Of a DNA stretch of 64,000 bases, positions 42,225 to 54,372 are shown one piece after another. The DNA is taken from positions 124,001-188,000 of the forward strand of contig VDMD01000007.1 of NCBI GenBank assembly GCA_007026445.1. Reading direction: 5' to 3'. Below the pieces are notes generated by a model. The model did no database searches, had not been told where the DNA came from, and worked only from the letters and a program-made list of their open reading frames with translations. The position numbers and the translations under genes were made by a program. This DNA comes from Schizophyllum amplum (lineage: Eukaryota > Basidiomycota > Agaricomycetes > Agaricales > Schizophyllaceae). Position 1 is the first letter of the stretch. Each line of letters begins with the position of its first letter.

Positions 42225-42695
42225 GTCGTGTTACGCGATCACGTGCAGATGTCGCTACTTCTTCAACTTGCGTCGGCGAGAGCAGCAAGCGCGATATGCG
42301 AAGACCGAAGCACTGTTGACTCGAGGCACTCGAGAGTATCAAAGCTTCGCCTTCTCCGACGAGGGATGCTATTTGCCAAAGCGCAGGGCAACGAGATGGC
42401 GGGAAGCAACAACAACGCGACAGCTGCAGTGACGGTGGGCGGCTCCGGGATGGATCCGGGCCGAATCATTACAGCGTGGGAAATATCGGGGAGATGCCGA
42501 ACCGACGCATGTTCAACTTTCTTCGCGGCAATATATACACAAGCGATCTGGCATCTCCAATATTGGTATTGAAACTGACTAGTACTTACATTGACAGTAT
42601 AATTATTGTACAACGTCGCTGAGAATGCGAACCAAGAGCTCCCATAATCCCATTAAGGCAGAGTAATGATACGAATAAAAACCACGAACGTAACC
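42225..42695. other. intergenic, F-box promoter region
   Basis: 471 bp between two minus-strand genes. No gene seen. Confidence 0.5.
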
Positions 42696-45563
42696 CTACT
42701 TCTTGCCCTTCAGGCGATTCAACATGCGCCGCGCCGTCGCGTACTCCACATCCTCATCGCTCGAGTCCTCCCACACATCCTGGTCCTTCTTCACCCGAGG
42801 CGCCCGCGACGAGCGCTCGTTCACCACGTCCGCCTTCGCCCCCGCATATCCAAGATTCCACGGCTCACGCTCGTCTTCCTCGATCGCCGGCGGCGTCGGT
42901 GAGAATGTCGGCCTCAGCGACACGCGCACGGACTTGCGCCGACGCGTCGGCGCCGCAGTCGCCATGCTCTCGTCCGAGGCGTCCTCCGTCGAGGTAGGTG
43001 CACTCGCCACGCCGCCGGCCGGGAGGTCCGTTACCGACGCCGACGGCAGCGTGGCGGGCGTCGTCGGCGTGGGCGGGCGCTGTTGGGACGAGCGCGGCGG
43101 AGTTGATGGCCGCTCTGCTTGTTCACTGTGAGCCGGTCGCTCAAAATGGTTCGGGCGCTCGACCACGATCTCTTGCAGCGGACGCCCGGGAAGCGTCGCC
43201 GTGCTCGCGTCTGAGTCGCTCTCCCACGACTCATGACCGGTCTCGTACGACGAGATTGAGCTCACGTCGTCATCGTCGTATCCGAAGTCTCTGCCGTTGG
43301 CGGTGTTGACATTATCAGGACGAGGCGGCGGCGGAGCAGGATCTTCGGGTGGCACGAACTTCGGCGCAGTCGGGATGGGCAGGGCAGCAGGCGTGGCAGG
43401 CAGCGGCGACGCAGTCCTCGAGGAATCCGTAGATGGAGTCTGCCGATGCGCGAGAGGAGTGGCATTGCTGCGCGGCTCCTGACGAGCGGGAGGAGAAGGA
43501 CTGCGAGCGGGAGGCGACGCGCTGCGACTAGGTGATCCACCTTGACTGGCCGTACTCGGCTTTCTCATAGCGCTACGCAGCGGGGTTTTGGGCGGCAGAG
43601 GCGTCCTCACCAGCGGTACCCTTGACGCAGTCGGGGTCACCAGGTGCGTCTCCGAGTACGATTTGAGCCCCGAATGGCGCGTCGGTGTCGTTGTCAGCGC
43701 TTCTAGCTCCTTGCGCCCGAGACTAGGCGGCGCCCTGATAGCTTCCAGCATGCCGTCGCCGGTCTTTGCCATTGAGACCGGCGCCGCGGCGCTTGTGCCC
43801 ACCGAGTCCCGCCGCTCCCACCCCCGCCGCTCCCGCGCCACGTCCTCTACGATGCTCATCAAGCTCGAGCTCCCCTCGCTGATGCTCGCGGAGAAATTCT
43901 GCGGCACCGTCGTCCGACGCTGCGCCTTCTGCCTGAGCTGCTCCGCCCGCGCGACCGCAGGCCGCATATCCGAGTCGTCGAAGCTACCGCTCTTCTGATG
44001 GTTGACGGTCGTCACCAGCGAGCGCGACAGCGGCGAGGATGCGGAGGCCGTCATGCCTCCGGCGCGCCTGCCACTAGTAGCGGGCGCGCTGACAGCGCTC
44101 GTTAGCGAATCGTTGCGTGACAGCGATGACGCGCCGGAGCCTGGCGTCCGATCTTCCGCTGCCGTCCGAAATTTTGGGGTAGCCGACATGGATCGCTTGC
44201 GTGCAGCCGACGGCCTGGAGGGCGCAGGCGCGGGGGAGGGTGACTCGAAGGTGGGGGCCGCAGGTCTGTTCCTCCCCTTGTCGCGCCTGAGGCGGCTGGG
44301 TTGCCGGATTTCGTCGTCGCTGTCGTTAGACACGTTCGATGAGCGACTGGACCCAGTCTGGCTGCGAAAGAGACCTCTGATGCTGCCAAGGAACCCGCTC
44401 TTCGTTGTAGCTGGCGATGCGGGAGCGGATGAGGACACCTTCCGCTCACGGGCTTTCTCGCGCGCTACGAGTGCTGGAGCAACCGCCTTCAGCGAGTTGC
44501 GCTTAGAGTTGTTTGGCTTGCCATTTGAGAACCGCGGGTTCTCCACGACCTCTACTTCTTGACTCGCGTCCTCCGAAGATGTCGTAGACGCATTGTCTTG
44601 CAACGATTCCTCGGTTATGCGCCTAGACAGGACATGTGATGATTGGCTCGATGGGAAAGACACAGGCGGGGACGGAACGAATCCTGGCGAGATTGCGTGA
44701 GCAGGTGGTATGGAGCCGGGTATGTCGATTTGGGAGGCGGATTGGGAAGGCGACAGGGTGGAGTTGGTCGACGACGCATCCGACGACGGACCTCGTATAT
44801 GATGAGGAATAGTAAGGGACCCGGGGTCCGGTAGAGGCTTCTCGTGCTGATTTGGGGCTGTACAGCGGGTCAGGCCATGCATGGTAAAATTTGACGTTTG
44901 CACTCACACCCCACGTCCAGTATACCCAGACCTTCCTTCCCCTTCTCCGACCACAGCCAACCGCATTCAAGGAGACCTTTGCAGCGGATGCTCAGGCCTC
45001 GAGTGATGACGCGAGTACGCGACGCTTCCAGTTCGCGTTCCTTGAGGGCCAGCTGAGCTTCGCAGGCCTGTAGCTCAGTCTGCGCACGATTGAGCTTGTG
45101 CGATCCAAGACTAGAGAGGTCGTTTAAGGATGAAGATGGCGAGGAGTTTGACAAGATGGAGTCTCGGGTGCTGCTGGACTTGGAAACCTTGATGAGCCGA
45201 GTAATTCTAGCATGTACGGCATCAGCATAACGCATATATAGGGCTTTACGGAGCGTACAGGATCTCGCGGTCGCGTATGATGTTCGCAACTTCATCTTCG
45301 AGTTCCTTCAGTTGCACGAGCAGTTCCTTCCACTCCTCGACGGCAAACGCGTACCGCTTCAACGCGTCCTGTGCTCCAATGAATACGTTGGCGACCGAGA
45401 GTATTATGGTGGAGATGTGGGGCGGGGAAGCAGCCGCGTACGCGCTGAACGATGCGAGAGACGCATGGCCACAGGAAAGCGCGCCTTCCAGAGACTTGCA
45501 GTAATCTTTCTCGGATGAAATCAGAGATGTCAGCAGTCGGGAGTCTGTCGACCGGTGGACCAT
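42696..45563 (-). CDS. Ser/Pro-rich protein with helical N-terminal (BAR-like?) domain
   Basis: Three exons, 45563-45259, 45206-44926 and 44857-42696, join in phases 2 and 1 to give 915 aa. Residues 1 to about 190 are almost all helix: SSEKDYCKSLEG, then an Ala-rich helix, EEWKELLVQLKELEDEV and AQTELQACEAQLALKERELEASR. This resembles an antiparallel coiled coil as in BAR/F-BAR or eisosome proteins, but I do not recognise a named domain. The remaining 720 residues are disordered, with Ser/Pro/Arg motifs, GFLGSIRGLFRSQTG (possible amphipathic helix), an acidic YDDDDVSSISSYE and a charged C terminus ending RLKGKK. Many basic RRxS sites suggest heavy phosphorylation. It likely sits at a membrane or the cytoskeleton, which is inference. 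It is divergent from Argonaute. Confidence 0.78.
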
Positions 45564-45950
45564 ATAAGCTAGGCGAGGCCTCTTCTTCCAGAGAATATTG
45601 CGGCGAGGTGATTTTGAGTTGGACGAGGATAAGAGTCAAGTTCAGGGCAAGTTCAGGTTTGAGATTCAGCACGCACGGTGTGGGGCGACATCGGTCCTTC
45701 CCCGTGCGGTCCGACACCCGAGATGTCACAGCACGAGCCGTTACGGCCACGAGGGTCACTCGACTTGGCCTTGGAGTTGGACGTCCAGGATCCCAGTCGA
45801 CGTTTTCCTAGCTCTCTTTACTCAAAACACTTTACTTCATAATCTTGAACGCATTGACCGCGTATTTTTGTACTGCTTTGAGCAGGGCCAAACTTTGGAC
45901 TCGCGAACAAGCGCCCATTGCGAACGACTCTTGGCTCCGTCGGATTCAAC
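45564..45950. promoter_or_regulatory. bidirectional promoter region (Ser/Pro-rich gene and Argonaute)
   Basis: Only 387 bp separate the two divergent start codons (45563 minus, 45951 plus), so their control regions must overlap. No TATA box was found in either direction. Confidence 0.5.
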
Positions 45951-48900
45951 ATGAACAACGGCCGAGGTCGAGGCTCACCACCACAAGGCAATGGTCAGTA
46001 TCCTGGCCACCAACGGGGTCATTTACACCGAGGAGACGAGCGCAGCGTCCGGTACCCTGGGAACCGCGGCGGATATGGTCCCAGTCGTGGCGCCCCCCTG
46101 GGAAATGGCACCGAAAACAATCACGGTGGGAATGGTGGTAGCCGTGACGGGTACGGTAGCAGCCATGGCGGAAACGGCGGCAGTCGTGGCGGGAATGGCG
46201 GCAGTCGTGGCGGTAGCAGCCGCGGCGACCGTGGACGGCCCAGCAGAGGTCGAGGAAACGGCCATGGGGGTGCCCATGCTTCTTCGTCGTACGACCAAGG
46301 CTACAAAGCGCAAGCCTCACAGACTCGTGATCTCACAAGACAACAAAACTTCACGCAGGGCGACAACCTGCGGCGGCGCTCGCCCGAAGTGCCAGTGGGG
46401 ACAGAGTTCTCCGTGTACACCAATCACTTCGAGATAACGCAGTCAGTCATTACCGCTACTGGTGCATCAATAGCCATTGACTTGATTACAGAGTTCCTAC
46501 GCAGACTTACACGATGTATCAAGGTACGATTGTACTCTGAACATAAAGGGCACGCTTGATAATCAATCCGCTGCGTTATTCCGACAGTCTGTGAGTCGCG
46601 TGTCTGTAGATGATGTCCCTAAATAATGACCTGCATCGTCAGCAATCGAACCCGCAGTCAAGTCAGCGGCCAGGTGTCATCAGATTTTTAGCGCCTTGAA
46701 GAGCACCGTCGCTAGCACCCTCTTCCCTAAAAACGGTATCTATGACGGCAAAAGTCAATTCTGGACTTGCTTTCCTCTGGCTCTCATCGGAAGCGAACAG
46801 CAGGTGACTGATCTTTGTTGAAAGGGCAACGTGCGCTCACTAACTATATCCGAAAGTGGACTGTCCCCTTGGAAAACAAACAATACATTGTCAGTGTCGC
46901 CTATCTGCCTGGAGCAGAGGTGGATGCGAAGTAATGACCTTATTCGGTTTTCCAGTATTCAAACATGACTGACATGCGCACTCTCCAGCGCCGTGAGACG
47001 CCTTACCTTGCCAAGCTCGTCGTCGACAGAGGGGCCAACGCAGTCGGCCTTGCGTCTATTGCAGCTGATTGTCAGACAATCGTCGACACGATTTCCCCAC
47101 AACAACACAGCGTACTTCCCTAGATCGTTCGTAGAGGACTGGGGGGCCGATCTGCGCGCCAGCGTTGGCGGTGTGACGTTAAAGCTTGGCTACTTCCAGT
47201 GCGCCCTTCGCCTTCAGATAGATCGTGTGCCTCGCTGACCGTTTATGCAGGTCCGTGCGCCCGACGCTTGACCGCTTGGTTTGTGGACTGCATATTGCGC
47301 GAGAATGCCAGCCTGATACGTTTCCTTTCCTTTTCCAGCTCGTCAACGTGGACCAGAAGCTCGCAGCATTGTGAGTACGCCGCGTTCCAAGAGTTCCAAA
47401 ACGTTTACTGACGCCAACTCTAGCTATGCTTCTGGTCCAGTCATAGACATTGCGAAGGCGTGCTTGGGCCGTAACTCTACCAGTCAGAGCCTCACTTGTA
47501 GAGATCCTCGAGACCTGGATACATTGCGTCGCCATTTCGTCAAGGTGAAAGTGAATGTAGACTTCCTTGCGACACGAAACGGGCGCAAGACACACATCCG
47601 GACCATCCAGGATATCGTGCCCAGGGCCGGCGAATGCCAATTCGAACTGGACGGCAGGTTGACGACGGTCAGGGTAAGGAAATATATACTTATGTGCTGC
47701 TGTTTTACGGTTTTGCTCACGATGCCGTAGGAATATTTCCAGCGCTTTCACAGCAAGACCCTGGAATATCCGCACTTTTTCGGCGTCGTCGTATCGCCCC
47801 GAAACAGTAGCACGAAGGTCATCATCCCCGCGGAGCTCTGCGCCGTACGCGAGGACCAGTTCTATCGCAAGCGCCTGTCTGAGGACGCGACGAGGAGAGC
47901 CCTCAAATTGGCGGTGAAGCGACCGCAAGATCGCAGGGCGTATATTTGCAGGCAGGATGATCAGGCAGATCTGCAGACACCGGTGCGCTTGATCGCATTC
48001 CTGGACCCATGGTTCGATATGCTTACATGCACTGGATAGCTCTCGTCGTACAAGAACTCGCCACACATCCTGGAGTCCGGCATGACGATCTCGGACCGGA
48101 TGGCCGACGTTATGGGCAAGCAGCTACCGACACCTGCTATCGAATTTGGCAAGAAATACGGCGACAAGAACGAGACATTGGTGAGCTTCAGGCGCGCCAC
48201 GGCATTCTGTTGCTAAAGCCCCTCGTGAAGCTGCCGACCGGCGGAAGCTGGAACTTCAATGACAGACGTCGAGTGAATGTTAAAACGGACATACGCTACC
48301 TTGTTTTCCTCAATCTGATTCCCCTGTGGAAGCCGGAAGAAGATGGCAAAGACCCTCGCAGGAACAAATTTGACGGGGATGCTGGCAGGGACAGATTTGA
48401 CAGGGATGCTCGCAAGGAACTATACATGAGTATACGTCAGGGATGCAAGGACATCGGTGAGTGAGATGCGTTCTGCAATGATGATGCTAGGCTTACACTC
48501 TACTCAGGCATGGGTGAGTCGTCGTCCTCGCTGTGATCTCCCTCGATTCCCCTAACAGCGTATCCAGAATTCACGCAACCTGTCATCGACCACATATTCG
48601 ATTTGGGATCGCAGACTCTCGAACAAGAACTGGACAGACTGTACGGTGACGTCGCGAAGGACGTAGCCAGAAGGCATGGCTTCAGTGAACCCGATAAGAA
48701 AACTGAACAGGATGCAATGTTCGACGGCGAAGCGCGAAAAGAAACCGTCTTTCTGGTCCTTCTTCCCTCTAGCGCCCAAGCGGAGTACGACATCGTCAAG
48801 CACTGGGGAGACGTCCGACGTGGTGTGGTGACACAGTGCATACGCTTCAAAACTGTCGAAGGGTGGCTGAGGAAGAGAAACGATGACCGCCTCGCGAAGA

Positions 48901-50427
48901 ACATCGCCATCAAGTTTGTGCTTCGTTAATATCTCGAACGGTGCATGATATATTGTTTTCTCAGGATCAACGCGCGTCTAGGAGGCCAGAATTGGGTGGT
49001 TAGTCCCGCCGGACTGGACGGGTTCGATCCAGGCCTTCCGATGTTCATGGGTGCGCGACGCTTTTCGCTTTTAGTTTCGCGCTTGGCGATATTAAGTACA
49101 TTTATGACCGCAGGCGCCGATGTCGGTCATGCTGGTCCGGGCCAGCTACACCCATCAGTCGCCAGCATCGTTTGGGCACGGCATGCAAACGGTGTGCTAT
49201 ATTGCGCCCAATCAAGCTTGCAAAGGGCCCGCCTAGAGGTTATCGACGACTTGCGATCCAAGGTGATACTGGCCTTGATGCAATTTATACCAGACAATGA
49301 GTGGCGGCCGCCATCTTCCATTGTCTTTTTCAGAGTACGTTCTGGTTGCAAGGCAGATCCTGCGGGCTGATATACACTGTTACCATGTATGTTAGGATGG
49401 GCTCAGTGAGGGTCAGTACGAGGCGCACGCGCGTCAGGAGATACTGGACATCGAAGGTTTGCTGCAGCTCAGAGTCTCGCTGATATATGCAAGCATTGAC
49501 TTGGATCCAGCTGCTATCGGCGACGCATGGGCAATACCGCGTGGTAAATCTGGAACTCTTGCAAGCAATAATTTTGCCCGCCCGTCTTTGACTTACATCG
49601 TCGTGACGAAAAGGTGGATACCTAATTCATCCTTGTATAGGTGCTAACAATATGACTCCTCGTGCAGACATCATGTCAGATTCTTCGCGACGGGGTCTAG
49701 GTAAGTGATCTCGTACCCTGCTGCGACTAGTGATCCTATGGACATACCCGCAGTCCGCAAGACAACAAGACAGGCAACTTGCCGCCCGGCTTCACGACCA
49801 CGCGCGGCATAGACAGCCCATACGCCTTCGACTTCTACTTACAGAGCCATCATGCTATACAAGGAAGTGAGTCAAAGGATATTCGGTGTGGAGACTGACG
49901 TGAATGCATTGTAGCCGCGCGGCCAGCTCATTACATCGTCCTGCAGGACAAAATACTCAGCGACTCGTGGGTGGTGCTTGGAGTTATCCGTATCATTCAC
50001 TCAGACTTGCCCAGAACCCGAACTCTTGAGCATGCCGCACGGTTGGATGCCATCCGCCTAATGTCCTTCTCCTTGTGCCATGCCTATGCGAAAGCAACAG
50101 TATCGGTCTCGATCCCTGCACCTGTGTACTGTAAGTACGCGCCGCCTGCCTAGACTTGCTGTGCATTGCCAGTGCTGAACTATCATGCAGATGCAGACGT
50201 ACGTCCCGAAGCTTTTTGCTTCGCGTCGCTGACCCTATTATCAGCTGGCGTGCCGCCGCCTTGATACTCGCATGCGAGAAAGTCATCGCTATGGCGTTAG
50301 CGATCAAGTGAGCGCAGACAGTAGCGGTTCGATCACCGAGAGTATGCTTGAAGGCCAGGTTCAGGCCTGGAAGACCAATTTTTGTCCAATGCATGCTAAA
50401 TTCAGAGACACCATGTACTTTCTATGA
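45951..50427 (+). CDS. AGO: Argonaute (RNA-silencing slicer)
   Basis: Twenty-four exons, all in frame, encode 1079 aa. First: 45951-46441, 46492-46523, 46588-46590 (3 nt), 46643-46803. Others include 48508-48513 (6 nt) and 50191-50198 (8 nt). Last: 50245-50427. Residues 1-150 are Gly/Arg/Asn-rich with repeated GGNGGSRGG, a RNA-binding/methylation-type tail. Then come the N domain (VYTNHFEIT), linker (SFVEDWGADLRASVGGVTLKLGYFQ), PAZ, MID and PIWI domains. PIWI shows MGADVGHAGPG (Asp786), RDGLSEGQ (Asp858) and YYADLACRR (Asp1019), with Glu825 a candidate for the fourth residue, so slicing is expected. The end MYFL is the usual hydrophobic C terminus. Intron 48181-48218 is unusually short (38 bp). 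Small-RNA-guided silencing of transposons or viruses is the known role. Confidence 0.93.
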
Positions 50428-50714
50428 GAAGATCTTGCATAGTGCGGGGGTTGATATGTACATTGCTTGTATACGATTTCTGACACGGACGCACCTACTA
50501 ACCACATTATCTTGAGCGAGACTACATACCATCCGAAGATCTGATGACGGAGAACCCAAACCGATGAAGATGTTCCTACTTCTCATGCGTTCTCTCATGC
50601 TATGTACAGGTAAATAATAACGATAGTGCCGATAGCCCAGGAAATCTAACGCTGTACTTATAATTTAGATCTTCGCTTCATCCCACTTGTGTCGTTGCAT
50701 AGAGCCTTAAGGTT

Positions 50715-51839
50715 TCAGGCAGAGTCGGCAAGGCTGACGCCAAGCGCGGTGGGGGTGGGGAACCAGGGAGAGCCGTCCGCGTTCCACTGGAAGGACTCAG
50801 CGCGGACGGAGCGGCCATCCCAACCAGCATTGGGGTCTGCAAAAATGCAATCAGCCTGAGAACAATTTGGATGTCAGGATATCACTCGCCGGTCATGCCG
50901 TGGTAGACAATGTAGGGGGTGCCGGAGCGGTCGAAGGGGAAGGAGGCGTGGCCGACACCGAAGGTGACGTCGCTCTGCCAGAAGACAGGGCGGTCGTCGA
51001 GGGCCCACCAGTTCGATGCCACCATCGGATCCGCACCGCCCTCAATTCCCATCATGCCGAGGCAGTAGTCGCGGGTCCACGAGCCGGCGGCGGAGTAGAT
51101 GAGGAAAGTGCGGTCGCCGTTGACGAGGATTTCGGGACCCTCGTTTACGCCATTGGAACCAGAGCGCTGCCAGGCCTGGTCTGGGCTGTGGAGAAGGACG
51201 CGGTCGCCGGTGAGAGCGGTCGGGCTGGCCATCTTCGCGATGTAGAGGTACTGATTGAGTTGATCGGCGGAGGACGTCCAGCCGGACCAGATGAAGTAGT
51301 TGGCACCGCCGTACTGTGTTCGAATGAGCAATCTGCGCACGACATGGGTAGAGCAAACATACCTTGAGAACCGTGCCATCGATAGCCCAGTTGTCATCCG
51401 GGGTGCTCAGCTTGCCGACGTAGGTGAAGGGAAGGAGGGGGTCATTCGTGTCACCCTGCAGGACGTGCATCCGGTGGCCCGAATTATCGCCGTCGGTGAT
51501 GGCAACGTAGATGTAGTAACGACCGTCTATGTTATGCAACTCCGGCGCCCATACACCCTGCTGGGTACCTGTCGGCTGCCAGACGGTGACGGGCTCGACA
51601 CCGTGGAAGTCGGTGAGCGAGCTGGAGTAGCGGATCTCGACGTGGTTGCCGGAAGTGTAGGTGAGGTAGTAGCCGTCGTTCGCAGCGAGCATCCATGGAT
51701 CAGCGCCCATGCCGGGATCCCATAGCGCTGGTAAGAGTCAGCAATGAGTTGACGAAATTGAGGCGAGTGACCTACGGTTGGTGTACGCGACCACGGTCGT
51801 GACAAGAGTAGAGGCGGCGAGGAGGAGCTTGGACCACAT
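50715..51839 (-). CDS. secreted glycoside hydrolase family 43 enzyme
   Basis: Four exons, 51839-51776, 51727-51363, 51313-50890 and 50836-50715, encode 324 aa with an 18-residue signal peptide ending TVVA before YTNP. It has the five-bladed propeller marks of GH43: the first acid in WDPGMGADPWM (Asp25 or Asp31), the second Asp in AIDGTVLK (Asp138) and the general acid in NEGPEIL (Glu201). GH43 enzymes remove arabinose or xylose from hemicellulose and pectin; the exact linkage is not predictable here. Exon 3 joins exon 4 in frame only if the last intron begins with GC (G|GCGAGT), which restores GMTDPNAGWDGRS. An in-register GTGATA two bases later shifts the frame. It is a plant cell-wall degrader, fitting a wood- or litter-decay lifestyle. 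Confidence 0.9.
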
Positions 51840-51898
51840 GATATTAACGCTGGTCGGTACTATGTTGCGTTGGGAGGAGGACGGTAAGTGTGCAGCGA

Positions 51899-51904
51899 TT
51901 TATA
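51899..51904 (-). promoter_or_regulatory. TATA box of the GH43 gene
   Basis: TATAAA on the minus strand, 59 bp before ATG 51839. Confidence 0.6.
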
Positions 51905-53735
51905 AGTATCTCGAAGTAGGTCGCTGTCGGCTGATCTAGTGGGCCCTCGTAGCGAGCCGACTCGAGAATGGAGGATGCTGCATGATCCCGAAGTGCCCGC
52001 CTGCCTGGCGTCATTCGTGCGAGCGCAAGATGATCCAAGGTCAACACCCAAGACGCATCGAATGGGCGGTTCCCTTAGCGGCCAAGGCGGGAGTCACGCT
52101 TGAGTGCCAATGTACATTGTAGGGCACTTACGGCCGCTCTCGTATTATCACCGCTTGACAATCGCGACGGCTAGAGGAAGCTGCAAGCGCATCGCACGAA
52201 GAACGGGCTGTGGGGGGACGTAGCACTGATTGACCGTTGTAGGGCAGCGCTCCGGAGTTCTTCAACGCGCAAAGAAGCGCAGAGACCGTCTCATACGGGG
52301 GAGGCTGGGATTGAAGTCTATGGGGTCCAGGCACTGTCTCCTGAAGAGCGGTAGCAAGGCAGTCTGGGAACGGACGAACTTCTCAATTGCGTTTCGTATC
52401 CGCGCTTTGCCCATATCAAGTTCGCCGGTCATGTGACGAAGCAGTAGCGGGCAAGAGCAAGGCAAGCGGATCCTGGGTTGCGGCTGTTCAGTAGGCGATC
52501 AGTGTTACGAGCGCCCGTTCAGAGAATGGTGTTTACAGACCAGTACATAGTGCCAGAAGAACTGCAACGGTAGAACTGCAACGCGCCATTGACCGAGCCT
52601 GTTCCCGCGGCAGCGCCCAGGAAACGAACTTGACGTGATGCGCTTCGGAGGCGCTGTTGACGCCCGTACTCACCAACGACCGCTGGCGCACGCAGGCACC
52701 GGGAAAATAGAAAATGTATAAACCCGTAACCGCAGGCACCGAAGAAAGGTGTCAGACCGAGGTGAGGTGCCAAGACTTGGGTCAGTCCGACTTCCGATTC
52801 TCTCAGCGAGAATACATCCGGTAAGTCTTTCGTTATCGGGCGGCGTCACGGGTGAGAGGCCAGCTCGCCACAGAGTCAGTGAATAGGCAGATGCACTGGC
52901 AGAGTCTGCAAGCACGGCAAGAGAACCAGACTTGCAGTTTAATGCGAGGACAGTCGCCATTCAGAACCTTGAGAATCTAAGGGAACTGCTGAAGCCTGCT
53001 GAAGGCTAGGGTGGTGAGAAATTTGGTCAGGTTCTACGCATACACATGTATGTCCTTACCTGTTCAACGTTCAACGCTTCCAGTGCACAGCTCTCACGCT
53101 CGAGCATTGTGAAGGCGTTCAGATGCCATTCTAAGAGGCCGTAAATGGGAACGACTGATTGTGGACCTCCGCCACAGTCACCTAAGCGTTTGGTGGCTGC
53201 CTGGCGAATGAGTACTTGAGTACTTGCTTTGCTTTGTTGTGTTTCTGAAAACAGAGCCTGGGCGATTGTTGCTTTGACACGAGACATACTAATTCATCCA
53301 ACCGTTCCACAGCGACTTGAAGTTGCAAGTTCAGAAAATGAGCAGTCGGTCACGTGCATCGGTTTCCTGCATCATCACAACTGCATCAACAGTGCAAAAC
53401 ACGACCAAGCATAACATCGCCACAGCAGCCACACAACGGTGACATGACGGCATATACCGGGAGTATCAGCCAGTCTGACCGCATATCCGTTGAACCCCTA
53501 GAGACCAATAGTGGCTCACAATTTCGGCCGTATCAAGTACGCCAAAGCAAAAGATGGGATGCTAAGCTGGCCGCTAAGTCCCTTGACAGAGCTTGCGATG
53601 GTGCACAATGCATTGTCCGCTTCCCCCACCACTCCGTCCATTCTTTCCTGGTCAGAATCCCCTTGTCTACTGCCCTCGCCCATTATTTCCTCATTTCTTC
53701 TCAGCCTTCGGGCACTGTGTACTTCCCCTGGCGTC
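51905..53735. other. intergenic, no supported gene
   Basis: 1.8 kb with short frames only and no motif; it leads into the repeat-rich zone. Confidence 0.5.
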
Positions 53736-53774
53736 GGCGGGAAGTGACTGGTTCGATTTCGCGTTTCGGGCACC
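53736..53774. repeat. left copy of a 39-bp inverted repeat
   Basis: Begins GGCGGGAAGTGACTGG and ends GGGCACC. It matches the reverse complement of 55312-55350 at 37 of 39 bases. The pair encloses 1.6 kb of other repeats. Confidence 0.85.
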
Positions 53775-53902
53775 GGTATGGTTGCAAATCCTGGACAAAA
53801 TGTGATTCACCAATGCTTTTGAGTGCTTTCACTCGCGAAAGCACTCGTTTCGAGTGAAAAATAGTGGTTTTTAGTGAGTTTTCGGTCAGGAATCACGCAC
53901 GA

Positions 53903-54372
53903 CTGCTTCACTCGCTGCGTGATGACTTCCGGGACCCCCAAATCGTGAAGTCCACGCAGAACGAGTGGTTCACTTGCCGCGTGAAATGGTCACTATCAGG
54001 TCACTATCGTGGTTCACTCGATGCGTGAAAGGAGCGGTGATCACGATCGTTATCTCCCGTCAGCCGTCTCAACTGATCCGACCGGGAATTGCCGTGTTGT
54101 TCTCCCTTCTTGTTGTCACTAAGGTCTGCTGTTTTGAGGAAAAACGTAACTTAACAATGGAAGAATAGGCCAAGAAACGTCGTAACGCAACACTGGCGCT
54201 CATTACGCCCCCGGAGGTCAGCCTTTAACGAAGTTCGGCCGGGAATAGCCGAGGAGCTCCGGTTATCAGTGACGGCGAAAGCACTCAGAGTGATTGAATG
54301 CGTGACAACGAGTGCCTAGTGAACCAGTCGGTGCGTGATATCACGCACCGAGTGGTTCACTCAAGTGCGTGA
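53903..54372 (+). repeat. four direct copies of a TGGTTCACTCG..GCGTGA motif
   Basis: About 20-bp copies at 53903-53922, 53965-53984, 54009-54028 and 54352-54372 share TTCACT followed by GCGTGA with a 4-5 nt gap. Spacing is irregular. Confidence 0.7.
54318..54361. repeat. 44-bp near-perfect palindrome
   Basis: Centred between 54339 and 54340, with 21 of 22 base pairs matching and a perfect 22-bp core (54329-54350). There is no loop, so it could form a cruciform or a long hairpin RNA. Confidence 0.85.

Noticed and set aside
43588..44562. 136- and 186-aa plus-strand frames
   Set aside because: Antisense to the Ser/Pro-rich gene, with no motifs.
48266..48330. Extra intron in the Argonaute MID segment
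   Set aside because: A GTGAAT donor exists, but the frame is open without it and no clear acceptor improves the protein. Left as exon, with some doubt.
53746..53774. tRNA-like B box (GGTTCGATTTC)
   Set aside because: No A box, no acceptor stem and no cloverleaf could be drawn. The sequence is part of the 39-bp inverted repeat instead.
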